A stretch of 64,000 nt of DNA from Ianthella basta (lineage: Eukaryota; Porifera; Demospongiae; Verongiida; Ianthellidae). This document shows, one piece after another, positions 8,203 to 18,925 of the stretch. The stretch spans positions 4,187,121 through 4,251,120 of the forward strand of contig OZ025881.1 of the NCBI GenBank assembly GCA_964019415.1. The letters are read 5' to 3'. A program made the position numbers and the translations under genes. How positions within the stretch are numbered: position 1 is the first letter of the stretch; each line of letters begins with the position of its first letter. Under the pieces are notes generated by a model. The model saw only the letters and a list, made by a program, of their open reading frames with translations. It was not told the origin of the DNA and searched no databases.

Positions 8203-10315
8203 AGAAGAGGTAAATGGGGGGATTGAATTGTTAAATGAAGATGTGACAAGAGAAGAAGTGAAGCAGGCTTTGGACACTTTGAAGCGGAAAGAAGCCCCTG
8301 GGAGTGATAGGCTAACGGCTGAAATGGTATGCAGTGATGTCCTGGTGGATTTTTGGTGTAGCCTCTTCAGTTGGTGCTGGAAGAGTGGGATGGTTCTCTC
8401 GGAATGGCGAAGAAGCACCGTGGTCCCCATACCAAAGAGGAGTAGAAGTGGGGTATGCAAGACAGAGGATTTCCGGGACATTTCATTACTGCCAGTTGCT
8501 TATAAGGCGATGTGAAGTATTGCTCAGAATAGGTTGGTGCATGTAGTTGAAGAAAGGAAGCTGGTGGCAGAGGAGCAAGGAGGGTTTAGAAAAGGAAGAG
8601 GGTGCAGAGATTAGTTATTGACTTTGGTATTATTGGGGCAGGTGAAAGCAGTGACAAAGACAGGGATGTTTGCCAGCTTTATTGACTTTAAGAGGGCATA
8701 TGTCAGGGTGGACAGAGGGAAGTTGTAGAGGTGTTTAGAGGGAATGGGGTTAGGAGGTCGCCTCTCAGCTTTCCTAAAGGCAGTTTATGAGGATGTGAGT
8801 TGTGAAGTGAAGGTGGGAGAGGGACGAAGTGAACCTTTCAAAGTAACATGTGGGTTGAGACAGGGATGCATCCTTTCGCCACTGTTGTTCTCCTTGTATA
8901 TCAATTCACTGATAACTAAGCTGAAAGAGGCAGGAGTGGGGGTAAAGTGCAGGGGTCAGCTAATCTCAGTGTTGTTGTATGCAGATGACGCAGTGATTCT
9001 TGCAGAGGATGAAAAATCTATGAAGCATGGGTTGAACACGTTAGTAGAATGGTGTAATGAATGGTCAGTTGAAGTGAATGTGGAAAAATGCGGGGTAATG
9101 CATGTGAGAAGGACAGGTGTGAAAAGGACGGAAGAGAAGTTTGATGTTGGAGGTGAAGAGATTGCAGTGGTGCAGGAGTACAAGTATCTTGGGTGTGTGA
9201 TTGATGAGCACCTGCAAGGTACGAGAATAGTGGAGGAGAGAGGAAAGGCAGGAGCAAGAGCACTAAGTGACTGGCTCAGAAGGTGCAGGGCCACTGTGGG
9301 GGAAGTGAGAGGAGCTACCTTTGTGAGGCTGATGGAATCTCTCGTTGAATCTGTGCTATTGTATGGGGCAGAGGTATTGGGTAGTGGAGCGCAACTCGGG
9401 CCAGTTGAAAATATGCAGATGCGGGCGGCAAGAATCTTTTTAGGGGTGGGGAGACTACACCCTTTGGCCTCCCTGCAATTTGAGATGAACATGCTACCAA
9501 TGAAATGGGTGGCAATGAAGAGAAGTATTGAGTTCTGGGTACAGGTAATGAGGATGACTGATGGCAGGTTATTGAAAGTTGTGATGCTTGAAGCCTTGGA
9601 CGTAGGGTGTAAAGTGCGGTGGGTGAAAGAGCTGCAACAAAGTTTGGTGAGGTTCAAATGGAAGGGGTTAGATGCTGAGGCCGTGAGTGGGTTGACATTG
9701 AAAGAAGTAAAGCAGGTGTTGAAGGACATAGCATAGAGGGAAGTGAGAGAAGTATGGAGGGAAGCAGCTAGGGAACGGCCAAAGCTGGAAGTGAATGGGA
9801 GTTTAATGGATGCCGAATGCAAGGCGCGGTGTGTGGAGATAGAGTGTAAGATGCAAAGGAGGATGGTGGTGAAACTACGAGGGGGAACAGCAGAATTGAG
9901 GGTAGAAACTGGCAGATGGTGTGGGTTAAGTAGGGGCGAATGACTTTGTAAGAACTGTGACAGTGGCGAAGTGGAAGATGTCAAGCACTTTGTGTGCCGG
10001 TGTGTATTTGTGGCAGAAGAGAGGAGAGAAATGGCAAGGCTGATGAATGAGATAGTGGTGGGATGGGAGAGCATGAAGGATGATGAGAGGGTGATATGGG
10101 TACTGGAGGAGGCATGCAAAGATGGAAGAGTGCGGAAGGTGCTGCAGAGGATGTGGCAGAAAAGGACAAACTGCCCTTAAAGAACTATGCCCATTGTGAT
10201 TCTTTTGACACTGTTACATTCAATTATATTATAGTGCTGCATGGGGCTGACACCCTAGTGTTTGTATTATACAACACAGTGCACTTAAATAATAATAATA
10301 ATAATAATAATAATA
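8203..10315 (+). mobile_element. LINE (family A), copy 3, with reverse transcriptase
   Basis: A single frame, broken only by nonsense codons, runs from about 8206 to 10180. In order: VTREEVKQALDTLKRKEAPG, FRDISLLPVAYKAM, EEQGGFRKGRGCRD, the ASFIDFKRAY region (RT A), LRQGCILSPLLFSLYINSL (RT B), LLYADDAVILAEDE with the YADD active site (RT C), EYKYLGCVIDEH, LLYGAEV, LRGGTAELRVETGRW and the zinc-knuckle-like CKNCDSGEVEDVKHFVCRC. Stops lie at 8513-8515, two near 8613 and 8727, 9734-9736 and 9941-9943. The element ends in an (AAT)n tail at about 10290-10315. The endonuclease end is missing, so it is 5'-truncated and inactive; the clade is unresolved. Confidence 0.82.
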
Positions 10316-10468
10316 TACACACAAGAAATACATAGCTAACCTCTAAGACTGACTCTGATCAAGTCTACATGGTGGAACTAGCTTCACTCAATTGATGTGT
10401 AGCTACATTGTTAATCAAGTACCTCAGGCATAGTCTGGAACTTTAGTTTGGGGGGCTTCCAGTTTTAT

Positions 10469-12697
10469 GTTTCCTTCAAAAACAAGGGCAGATGTAGGGA
10501 TGGTGCAGTGTGTCTCTGAAGGGCATGGCAAACCACCTGGCGGAAAAACCGTAGGAACAAGGAGGAGGGCCGGTCCATGCAAAGAGGGGGACCAGCCTGT
10601 CCCTGCAAAACCCATGCAGATCATTAACACTCACTGACTTGAATACATTTGCACCATCCCTACATCTGGCAACATTTTGACGCGCCTCCTACTACTGCAC
10701 AACCATTCCGGCTATTCAGCTTCCCTTTTGCACCTACAAGTACAGCCTTACCATTTACCTATCTCTCTGTTTTGCTGTGCTCTATCTTCCCTTTCCAGAA
10801 GGTTTATCCCTGCAAATTAAACTGCAATCTACTTTGCTGTGCTAAGCTCAAATGCAGTGTCAATACTTACCATAGCTGCTCATTACATCGCTGCCTGCAA
10901 ACCACCACACCCACTTTCATGCCCACACTGTGTAGCTCTAGGCCAGCATAAACATTGCACACTTCACTACCAATGTTTGTGAAGTTCAACCTTCATACAT
11001 GTATATCTAGGTAGCTAGTGTCTTACAGTATATCAGAACACATCCATACATATGCATGCATCACGGTGTACCAGACTCTGCAATTGCTATACAGTATAGC
11101 TGTACAGCCGTTACTCATCAGCGCTTTAGTCATGTACATGGGTGTATGCATGCAGCTTGGTGATGTGTACATGGGAAGATGCACAGCTGGAATAGGCATG
11201 CAATCTTAATCGCATGCATGTAGCAACCCTTTAGCTTGTTATTGCACACTCACAATTGCATAACAACATGCAGGTGGAGAAATAGGGGATGGTAGCAAGA
11301 CCACAAGTGCAGCAAAATGTTGCCAGATGTAGGGATGGTGCAAATGCATTCAAGTCAGTGAGTGTTAATGACCTGCATGGGTTTTGCAGGGACAGGCTGG
11401 TCCCCCTCTGCATGGACCGGCCCTTCTCCTTGTTCCTACGGTTCTTCCGTCAGGTGGTTTGCCATGCCCTTCAGAGACACACTGCACCATCCCTACATCT
11501 GCCCTTGTTTTTGAAGGAAACATTTTTACGCACCCTTGTTTCTCGACTTTTTATGGAGTGCAAATTGCACATGGGCAACAGCTGATCTACTTGAAAGGCT
11601 TCCAAACAACAGTGGCAACAAAGAAATGTGCTCCAAATGCATGGCAGGGTGTGTAACACATTGTGGGATGTGGCTGGGTGGGCAACCTAGGGTAGTCTGT
11701 GGTGGATGGGTGCAAGATGTGTTACTTCTGTTTGACTAGCCTATCATTTCGCGGAGTTAGCTGTGCTATAGGCTAGGATGGCAGAACATGATGGCTAGAG
11801 GGCTGTAGCCCCCCCCCCCCCCCCCCCCCCCAAATTACTTATCTAGGAAGTCATGGTGGTAGGCAAGACTGGCTTGTTCACAGAGTAACTCCCACAATCC
11901 CAATCATATTTTGCTGCCACTCTGATTCACTGTCTAGATGGATATTGGCTATAGCTACGTATCTACCCACACCACAGGCGGTCTAGAGGTACGGCCCCTA
12001 CATGCACACAAAAGAGCTGCACCATACCTACACCATTGAATGCAGGATGACTGTGGAGAAGAACTAGAAGTGACAGCCAGCTCTCATGGCCAAGCGAAAG
12101 CGGAAATGTCGGCCGGAAGCAACCGCGCAGTAAGGGAAAATGGCACGGCCGCGGATAACCACCGAAACGGTGCGCGAGCGAATGTCGGTCGAAGCATCTC
12201 CTGTATGCGCTCTAGAACAGTCATCTCGCCGCGTTGTGGATCTATTGAATCGCAACTGAAATAGGATTAGGCGATCAAGTATGTCCGAACGTGTAGTTAC
12301 GTCAGCGTAAAATGGCGCCTCGCCGAGGTCTAGTAACCTCCACTTGTGGACTTGCTCGCGGAGTCATCAAACTTACAAAAGGCACTTACCCGTCGAAAGC
12401 GCTGTAGAATTGTGGATAAATCAGTCCCTTACTCATTATCGTTCGTGAGTTACAGCTGACGGAGAAGAATACGAAGAAGAAGAAGACGAAACACGGAAAA
12501 AGGTGTCGACGCTTTCTACACAACGGCGCGCGCGCGCGCGTGGAAGTAAGGTTACCTCTGTATACTGTACAGCCTCCCTTTCTTGTAGGCGGTTTCTTGT
12601 GTCGGTTCTCACTACTGTTCAGTAGTAGCGCGACTTTCTGTTTGTATTACAGCATACAAACAACCACCACCATCCCTACATAGACAGCAGCTGTCTG
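10469..12697. mobile_element. foldback repeat R, copy 1
   Basis: Inverted arms at 10469-10679 and 11313-11521 share GTTTCCTTCAAAAACAAGG, ATGTAGGGATGGTGCAG and CGTAGGAACAAGGAG words. The right part (11522-12697) is also repeated and ends with GAA-rich repeats (12461-12490), a (CG)n run (about 12526-12540) and a terminal CCATCCCTACATAGACAGC motif. A 23-C run lies at 11809-11831. The whole unit recurs at 37128-42215, where an RTE element interrupts it. Its last about 240 bp recur, reverse-complemented, at the starts of the elements at 47221 and 62613. No transposase ORF was found, so it is probably a non-autonomous DNA transposon. Confidence 0.7.
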
Positions 12698-13589
12698 ATG
12701 CTGTATGCTACATGTGTAACGATGCATTATGACGTCATTTTACATCGTCAAGATGGCTGCCTAAATGTAAACATTTTAGAAGGTAAAATCAGGTGAAAGG
12801 CGACTGTCTTCTGTAGTGAATCAGCAGAGGTAAAATCTAATCAGAAGTATTTCATCCTCCACTACTGGTTTTCAATATTTTTGAACTCCTTAGTTGCTAT
12901 TCAGCTAGTTATGCTGGAGATTGAGTTTGCTGTGCGTGTGAGATGGAGGTGTAGTAGAGGTGCGTGTGTCTTGGCAGGTCTGAAACATTCATGGAGCGAA
13001 TGGTCTATAGTGTAGATTGTCACACAATTTATCAATGCAAATACTTAGCTAGAATCAGATAAATCATGCCAGCTACAGCATGTTACATAGCCCAGGTACT
13101 ATTGCTTTACAGTTCCCTATGGAATGCCTGATCACACCATATTTGTGATTTAGTACCTGGCCCCTAGCTGGGCTTGTAATGTTACCCTTTTGGGTACACA
13201 TTTCCTCTTGATGGCATGATTGTCTCGCTGTACTATCTATTGTCATGGATGCTAGATCAGCATTCATTCCATAGCAGTCTTGTTATACTGGCTATCTGCC
13301 TTGGTCAGTCTGCCATTTGTCCATAATTATGCATTCTTTGAAGATATATAATTATTATATCAGCCTCTGCATGGCCACAGATATCGTTGGTCAGCTAGCC
13401 CCCAATGTATTGCACTTCCTCAAGTATTTTGGCTTTCCTATATATAGCTTTGGCAAGACCTTGGGGGTTGTTCTGTGTGTCCTTGGGGCACAGATTCTGT
13501 CTGCATTGTCAGGAAGACATGTTTGCCTTACTATTTTTCTTTGTCATATATTAGTGGTTCCCAACGAGGCCACTCTCTCTGACTTGGGC
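12698..13589. other. no gene recognised
   Basis: AT-rich DNA with no supported exon. ORFs of about 60-100 codons show no family resemblance. The right end may be the leader of the DIRS-type element that follows. Confidence 0.4.
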
Positions 13590-14085
13590 CAGCAGCCTTG
13601 GACTCCACAGAGGGTGCTGCTGTAGAGAACGATGACCATATCCTCCTCAAGGTCTGTCCTGGGTGGTGGGCTGCCATCTATACCAGCTGCCATTTTACAC
13701 CGGATCCAGAAGGACTCCTATGTAGAGTTATCCAAATTGCTCCCAGAAAACATTCAGGATCCTTCCTTTATCCAGAGGGGCGGAAGAAGAAAGTTGAGCC
13801 AATTGGCAAATTTGTTGACTGGGTCCTAGCCTTTTGTACATATGGCCAAGCCCTCCTGGCTCAAGAGACAGATCTTGGTGGGGACCTGCTCACCTTTGTT
13901 GGCACTGTGGCTAGGCTGGCCCGCGACCATCCAGGTTCAGCTGGGGCAATATACGAGCAGAATTTTTGCGCCAATGTGCTAGCCAATCCTGCTATTCGCT
14001 GGTCCAAGCTGGACCAGAAGGTCTGGGCTATTAGCATGGTCAAGGCCTCTCAAGCATTGATCTGTTTCATCCCAGCTCCTTAGAA
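13590..14085 (+). pseudogene. DIRS-type retrotransposon gag-like remnant
   Basis: In one frame LPSIPAAILHRIQKDSYVEL and SKLLPENIQ; then, after a frameshift near 13790, KVEPIGKFVDWVLAFCTYGQ, LLTFVGTVARLARDHPG, YEQNFCANVLANPAIRWSKL and DQKVWAISM. The E-P-I-x-x-x-x-x-W-x-x-A-F-x-x-Y pattern followed by W-x-x-x-D-x-x-x-W is typical of the capsid-like first ORF of DIRS elements. It lies 0.7 kb upstream of DIRS-like RT and recombinase pieces on the same strand, which supports the call. Confidence 0.6.
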
Positions 14086-14759
14086 GAGGTATCCCACGAG
14101 TTCATGCTCAAAGTGAAATGAGGGCTCATTCTGTCCACACAAGACATGCACATATAACCATGTTTGCTGCCACTGCCTCAGCCCTCAGCACTGGGGGGTG
14201 GCTTGCCCTAGCAAGCCTGACACTTTAAAGAAGGGCTGATACTATACTAGTATATACCTTCCCCTGGCTGCATACGGACATCAAATATAGATCTACGTAA
14301 CTGTTACTTAATTAAATTGTAGCCAGTCTATCTACAGGATCTCCACACATGTAATCAGGAACATATTTTTCCCGTAAATACTCCCCTATCCATGCATTAG
14401 GGTTGCAGTATAATATAATTTGATTATACAAAGGTGTTCATGTGTACTTACCCTTAATCACATCTCATTTGAGTATATAATTGCCAAGCTTATATCATTC
14501 TTGTACACAAGCAGTTATAATTATGACTAAAATCATACAATGATTATTGCTCGTTTTGCATGGCTCCTTATCTCTTTATAATTATAGGTAGTAGGTGCAC
14601 ATTCATCCCCACATCCCAGAGAGTGGCTCCACTGCTGGCCCCTCGTTTCCAGCATCTCCAACAGGTGGGGCCTACTTGTTCAGGCACTCCCACACTCCCA
14701 GGGAGTCCCCTGGGCATTCACACTCCACTGTCAGTGAAGGCTTGGTCTTTGCTGCTGGC

Positions 14760-15060
14760 AGATCACCCAACCCATGTGTGGGGGTTGACAGCCTGTTGAA
14801 ATGTTTGGAGGATGGAGTTAGGATTGGATTTAACCCCAACTCCAGGTGCCGGCCGGCTACCTCCAGCATATTGTCTGCCTGCACTTACCCAGAAGTGGTG
14901 CAACGTTATTTAGATGCTGAAGTGGCATGTGGCAATGTGGCAGGCCCATTCTCTTCTGAGCAGCTGCCTGCAGGTATCATGTACAACCGCTTTGGTTGTG
15001 ATGACTAAGCCCAATAAAGCTGGGAAGTGGAGGCTAATTGTCGATTTGGACTGGAACTCC
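14760..15060 (+). pseudogene. DIRS-type reverse-transcriptase N-terminus (truncated)
   Basis: GVDSLLKCLEDGVRIGF, SILSACTYPEVVQRYLDAEV, ACGNVAGPFSSEQLPAG and YNRF, then a frameshift into VVMTKPNKAGKWRLIVDL. This is the fingers region of DIRS RTs (G-x-x-I-G-F, Y-L-x-x-E-V-x-x-G-x-x-A-G-P-F, K-W-R-L-I-V-D-L). It ends at 15060, before any catalytic aspartates, and runs directly into the recombinase domain, so the RT core and RNase H are deleted. The 675 bp between gag and RT shows no other feature. Confidence 0.7.
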
Positions 15061-15084
15061 AGCAAGTGGAGGAATCTCTTTGTA

Positions 15085-16035
15085 GATTTCATTCAAAGGG
15101 CAAACAATCTGCAACTCAAAGGAGTTACTCTTCTGGCCAAAAGCAATTTGTGGAATTTTGTCGCAAGTTTCATCTGACGCCTATCCCTCCATCTGAACAC
15201 ACTATCTTTCAGTTTATCTCCCAGCTAGGTCTTGACGATTTGTCCCTGTCAACAGTAAAGAGCTATATGTCTGCAATTCGCAACCTGTTGATCAATGCTG
15301 GCTTCCCTTCTCATACCATATACTCACTAAAGTGAAACTAGTTATCAGGAGCATCCAGAGAGTGAAGGCCAGCTTGTTGTCTCCCACTTCATGGTCCCGT
15401 CTTCCAATTACTCCATCAATATTATTATTATTAAAGAACGCTTGGAGTGCAGATGGTCATCCCACCTCTGCAGATAACCACATGCTATTGGCAGCTGTTT
15501 GTGTTGGGTTTTTCAAGTTTTTAAGGTGTGCTGAGTTCACTGTGCCAGCTAGCTCTGTCTATGGGGCATCCCAGTATCTTTCGCTGGATGATGTGTCAGC
15601 AGACAAGTCAACCCCCATCTCCAATATTGCTATTCACACTAAATGTTCCAAGACAGACCAGTTTCACAGAGGAGTCAGCATTTCTTTTCCCTCCGACAGG
15701 CACTGCCTTGTGCCCTGTGTCAGCACTATTGGACTACCTGGTCCAGCATGGCACACAAAGCTGTCCATTTTTTCTCTTCTCAAATGGACAGCCATTGACC
15801 AGAGCCAAGCCTTAGATTGTTGCCTTGGTAAAGCAGGCATGTACCTCGTCGAGGTTGAATGTGTCCAAGTGCACTGGTCACAGTTTTTGAATTGGGGCTG
15901 CTACGACAGCCTTGCAGGCTGACATATCAGATGCAAAGATCAAAATGCTGGGCAGGTGGGAGAGTTCAGCATATCAGCTGTACCTCTACACTCCCAGAGA
16001 AGAACTAGCATCAGTTTCCTCTGTGCTGGCAGCCA
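15085..16035 (+). pseudogene. DIRS-type tyrosine recombinase, inactivated
   Basis: N-terminal SAM-like domain: SATQRSYSSGQKQFVEFCRK, LSLSTVKSYMSAIRNLLINA and GFPSHTIYSLK. Catalytic part in three frames: FFKFLRCAEFTVPASSVYG, CSKTDQFHRGVSISFP, CPVSALLDYLVQHG, then GAATTALQADISDAK, IKMLGRWESSAYQLYLYTPR with the candidate nucleophile Tyr. These enzymes integrate circular DIRS intermediates without an endonuclease. At 15888-15890 the H-x-x-R motif reads GHSF then TGA then IGAATTA, so the catalytic Arg codon has become a stop. At least two frameshifts (near 15700 and 15815) also break it. Confidence 0.8.
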
Positions 16036-17262
16036 CTGTCATTCAACACTCACCATTTGTCTCGTTATTAAGTCATGCTTGCTTATTCACAGCAACTGCA
16101 GTTGGTTATGGTTATGTAATCCCGCATGCCTATGTTTGGAACTGCAGCATGTTTATTGACATTATGATAGTATGTATCCCTGTTCTGGTTTGCTGGGTAT
16201 CCAGCATCAGCGTTGAATTATGCCAGTTGGTGTGTAAGGGCTACATTGCTGATAGCATGTGCATGAGCAGATTCCTCAATTTTCTCATAGTTTTTGGGGC
16301 GCCAAAGGTGCCCTATATTGTGTACGCTTTCAGGTATTTGTATGGCTTTATGCTCGTATATGTATTTATATAGAGCTCGTTGCTATGGTAAAAGGTATCT
16401 AAATGATGATTTTAAATCTCTGAGAAGCATTTCAATTGCTTCGTGCACGATTCTAAATCTTGTAGATGTACATGGCGGGCAGAGTGCACAGGACAATAAA
16501 TCCCATACACATATGCTGCGGGCAGAGTGTGCGTAAAGTTCATACAATGCTCCACTGCCTTTAAGTGAGAGTTGACCAATCAGTACTATGTAGAGTTAGG
16601 AGCTGCTCTGTCACGATATTAGCTAATTAGTCTTATAAATAACCTATTCAGTCCTGAATTTGTGTTACACTCACACGAGCACCCTACAGTACATGAAACA
16701 ATTCAAAATGGGAAAAAAATCTATGTTGCTGCTGCCATTACACTTCAACATGGTTCAGTGAACAGTGCTTCCATGCTCACAAAGGGCAACCTTGCAATTG
16801 GTGTCATACTTAGTCTCAAGTGGCACAATCAGAAAGAACACCCAAGCACGTATCACTTGGGTCGGGGCAAGGAGGAGCATGAGTTGTACATGCAAATGAC
16901 TGAAGGATACATCAGGGGAACATCAACCATGCATGTCAGGGTGACAACTAAAGGTCAAAGGGTGATAGTTATATCAATAGGTGACAACTATCACCTACTT
17001 TTCGACCAATGATTCTTAGCTATCATTAGGTGACAGGTGTTATCACCAGGTGATAACTAAGTTATCGCTGGGTGACAACTATACTTCAGCATACACTAGA
17101 TTCCTTCGCAGGGTCGTTTCCCCGCAGTTTGACTAATCAGCTACCTTTCTGTCATCATTTCTCGGTAGAACTGGCCAGTGTGGTCCTTCCCCATATTGAC
17201 GCTGGTTGCTATCAGACCCATCCGCCATTTTATAATTGAGAGGGGTCTGGGTTCGAGATTAC
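16036..17262. other. no gene; palindromic GGTGATAAC-type repeats at about 16935-17090
   Basis: After the DIRS remnant there is AT-rich DNA. GGTGACAACT, AGTTATATC, ACTATCACCT, AGGTGACAGG, TTATCACCAGGTGATAAC and GTTATCGCTGGGTGAC are arranged as overlapping direct and inverted copies of one word of about 10 bp. A 116-codon ORF (16662-17012) covers part of it but matches nothing I know. Confidence 0.4.
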
Positions 17263-17267
17263 TATTC

Positions 17268-17395
17268 ACTGCACCAACTGCCTTAGTTACCAGAGTTGTA
17301 AAGATCTTGCTAACTTGCAATAACAGCTTAGTTAACATGGTTTAACAGAGTTGTAAGTTAACTTACTCAACACTGTTAACCCAAGTAATGAATGT
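17268..17395 (+). repeat. left member of a 130-bp inverted repeat pair
   Basis: TGCACCAACTGCCTTAGTTA to ACCCAAGTAATGAATGT is the reverse complement, with about 10% differences, of 20915-21050. The pair brackets 3.5 kb that contains a foldback and a CR1-like LINE. Confidence 0.7.
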
Positions 17396-17419
17396 ATAAT
17401 CATATTCATAATATCAATA

Positions 17420-18040
17420 TTCATATTCATGGTGCCATATACAAACTGTACAAATGTACTGTAGGTTTCAGGCTAGACATAATGTTTTGGAAGTCACCTC
17501 AGCCTGGAGCAAGATGAAGGACTGCCCATTGCTCCTATCTTGGCTTGCATGCTGCAAGATGAATAAACACTTTGCTTTGCACATACTCCCAGGCATCAGT
17601 CAAACAGTGGACATTCAGCTGCCTATATGTACACCATGCATGCATGTAGACTTCAGGAAGATATACATGTGGCTGCTGTGTGTGCATGCATACACAAATC
17701 ATGTACATTGCTGACTTCTGCATGCTACAGAATGAGTATAGAAGAACTAGTACTAGAATGCAAAACTAGAATGCAGCAGTCACTACATGCATGAAAGCTC
17801 ATGAATTAAGCTACTATACTGTTGTATGTATATTTGTGTGCACATGTAGTAGAATTGATGCCTAGAAGTATGCATGTGCAAAGCAAAGTGTTTATTCATC
17901 TTGCAGCATGCAAGCCAAGATAGGAGCAATGGGCAGTCCTTCATCTTGCTCCAGGCTGAAGTGATTCCCAAAACATTATGTTCCTATCCTGAAACTTACA
18001 GTACATTTGTACAGTTTGTATATGGCATCATGAATATCAG
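17420..18040. repeat. foldback repeat, arms about 165 bp
   Basis: Arms at about 17420-17585 and 17875-18040 are inverted copies (for example CAAACTGTACAAATGTAC, GCCTGGAGCAAGATGAAGGA and GATGAATAAACACTTTGCTT on the left arm, reverse-complemented on the right). The spacer is about 290 bp. No ORF of note. Confidence 0.75.
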
Positions 18041-18832
18041 TTTGTTACATGAGGAAGCCATACATCAAAGCAAGCTGCAGTGTGCTAATCTTGCATAGCG
18101 CCACTGTTTACGCTTTCCCACCTCATAACACACTGCATCAAATGGGGCTCTAATTTGCTAACCCAATCACTTTCTAGCCTAAAACAAACGTTTTCTTTAC
18201 TGCTTTATCAAAATGCCTTTGATATTCATCACCTTGTGAACTTTCTCATGAACATTGGCTCTAGAATGATGAGTGCTTGGCACTTTGAAGCATGACCATC
18301 AACATAAATTTATGCCTAGCACACGTGTATTTTCATGGCAGTGACATGTAATTGTGCATGTAATGTCTTTAGTGATAGAGAAACCAAGATTCCCTTTCCT
18401 GAGCTCACTTGATGGATCAATTTAAAGGTAGGTCTCACCACTCCCAGGTTCTCCAGTCGTTTAAATCCTAGTACACTCTCTAAAAAGAAAGTTCTTCCTT
18501 CATACGCTGCTTGCAGGACTTCTAATCATCTGCCCTAGTGCCTACTCAAGCGGCGCTGACGCTTTATTCAGTACGAGAGGCCACGGACAGCCTTTTCTTG
18601 CGACGCTTCTCACCTTTCGCCTTGTGCTCCAAGAAGAGCGTGTTCTCTGGTTTCTATAGTAACTTCAGTCAGGTTCATTTGGTAAATTCATTCGACAGCG
18701 AACAAATTCAAGTGCTCATCGCTGCTGTTTGAATCGTAACAAGTCAGTTATAACATGGCCCTCGGGTGCTTAGCTGATTTATCGCACTCGGGCATGAAAT
18801 AACTAGTACATTGATATTATGAATATGATTAT
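18041..18832. other. no gene recognised
   Basis: AT-rich DNA. A CCCTCGGGTG / CGCACTCGGG pair around 18760-18795 resembles the loop of the hairpins at 27280-27370. Confidence 0.35.
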
Positions 18833-18925
18833 TGCCGAGCCGAAAGGCGAGGCAAGTAATGGTGATGCGTTGTCATCCCCCATTTGTATATATGTATGTA
18901 TGTATGTATATTATTATGTATATCC
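18833..18925. repeat. GCCGAGCCGAAAGGCGAGGC hairpin with (TATG)n, copy 3
   Basis: Exact hairpin near 18836, AAGTAATGGTGATGCG and TATG repeats. Here it precedes the leader of a CR1-like LINE on the plus strand rather than a family A tail. Confidence 0.7.

Noticed and set aside
8956-10119. 387-codon minus-strand ORF
   Set aside because: Ser/Thr/Leu-rich shadow of the LINE RT on the plus strand; the RT motifs lie in the other strand.
13317-13625. Membrane protein ORF
   Set aside because: Hydrophobic stretch without family resemblance or splice support; probably chance or DIRS leader.
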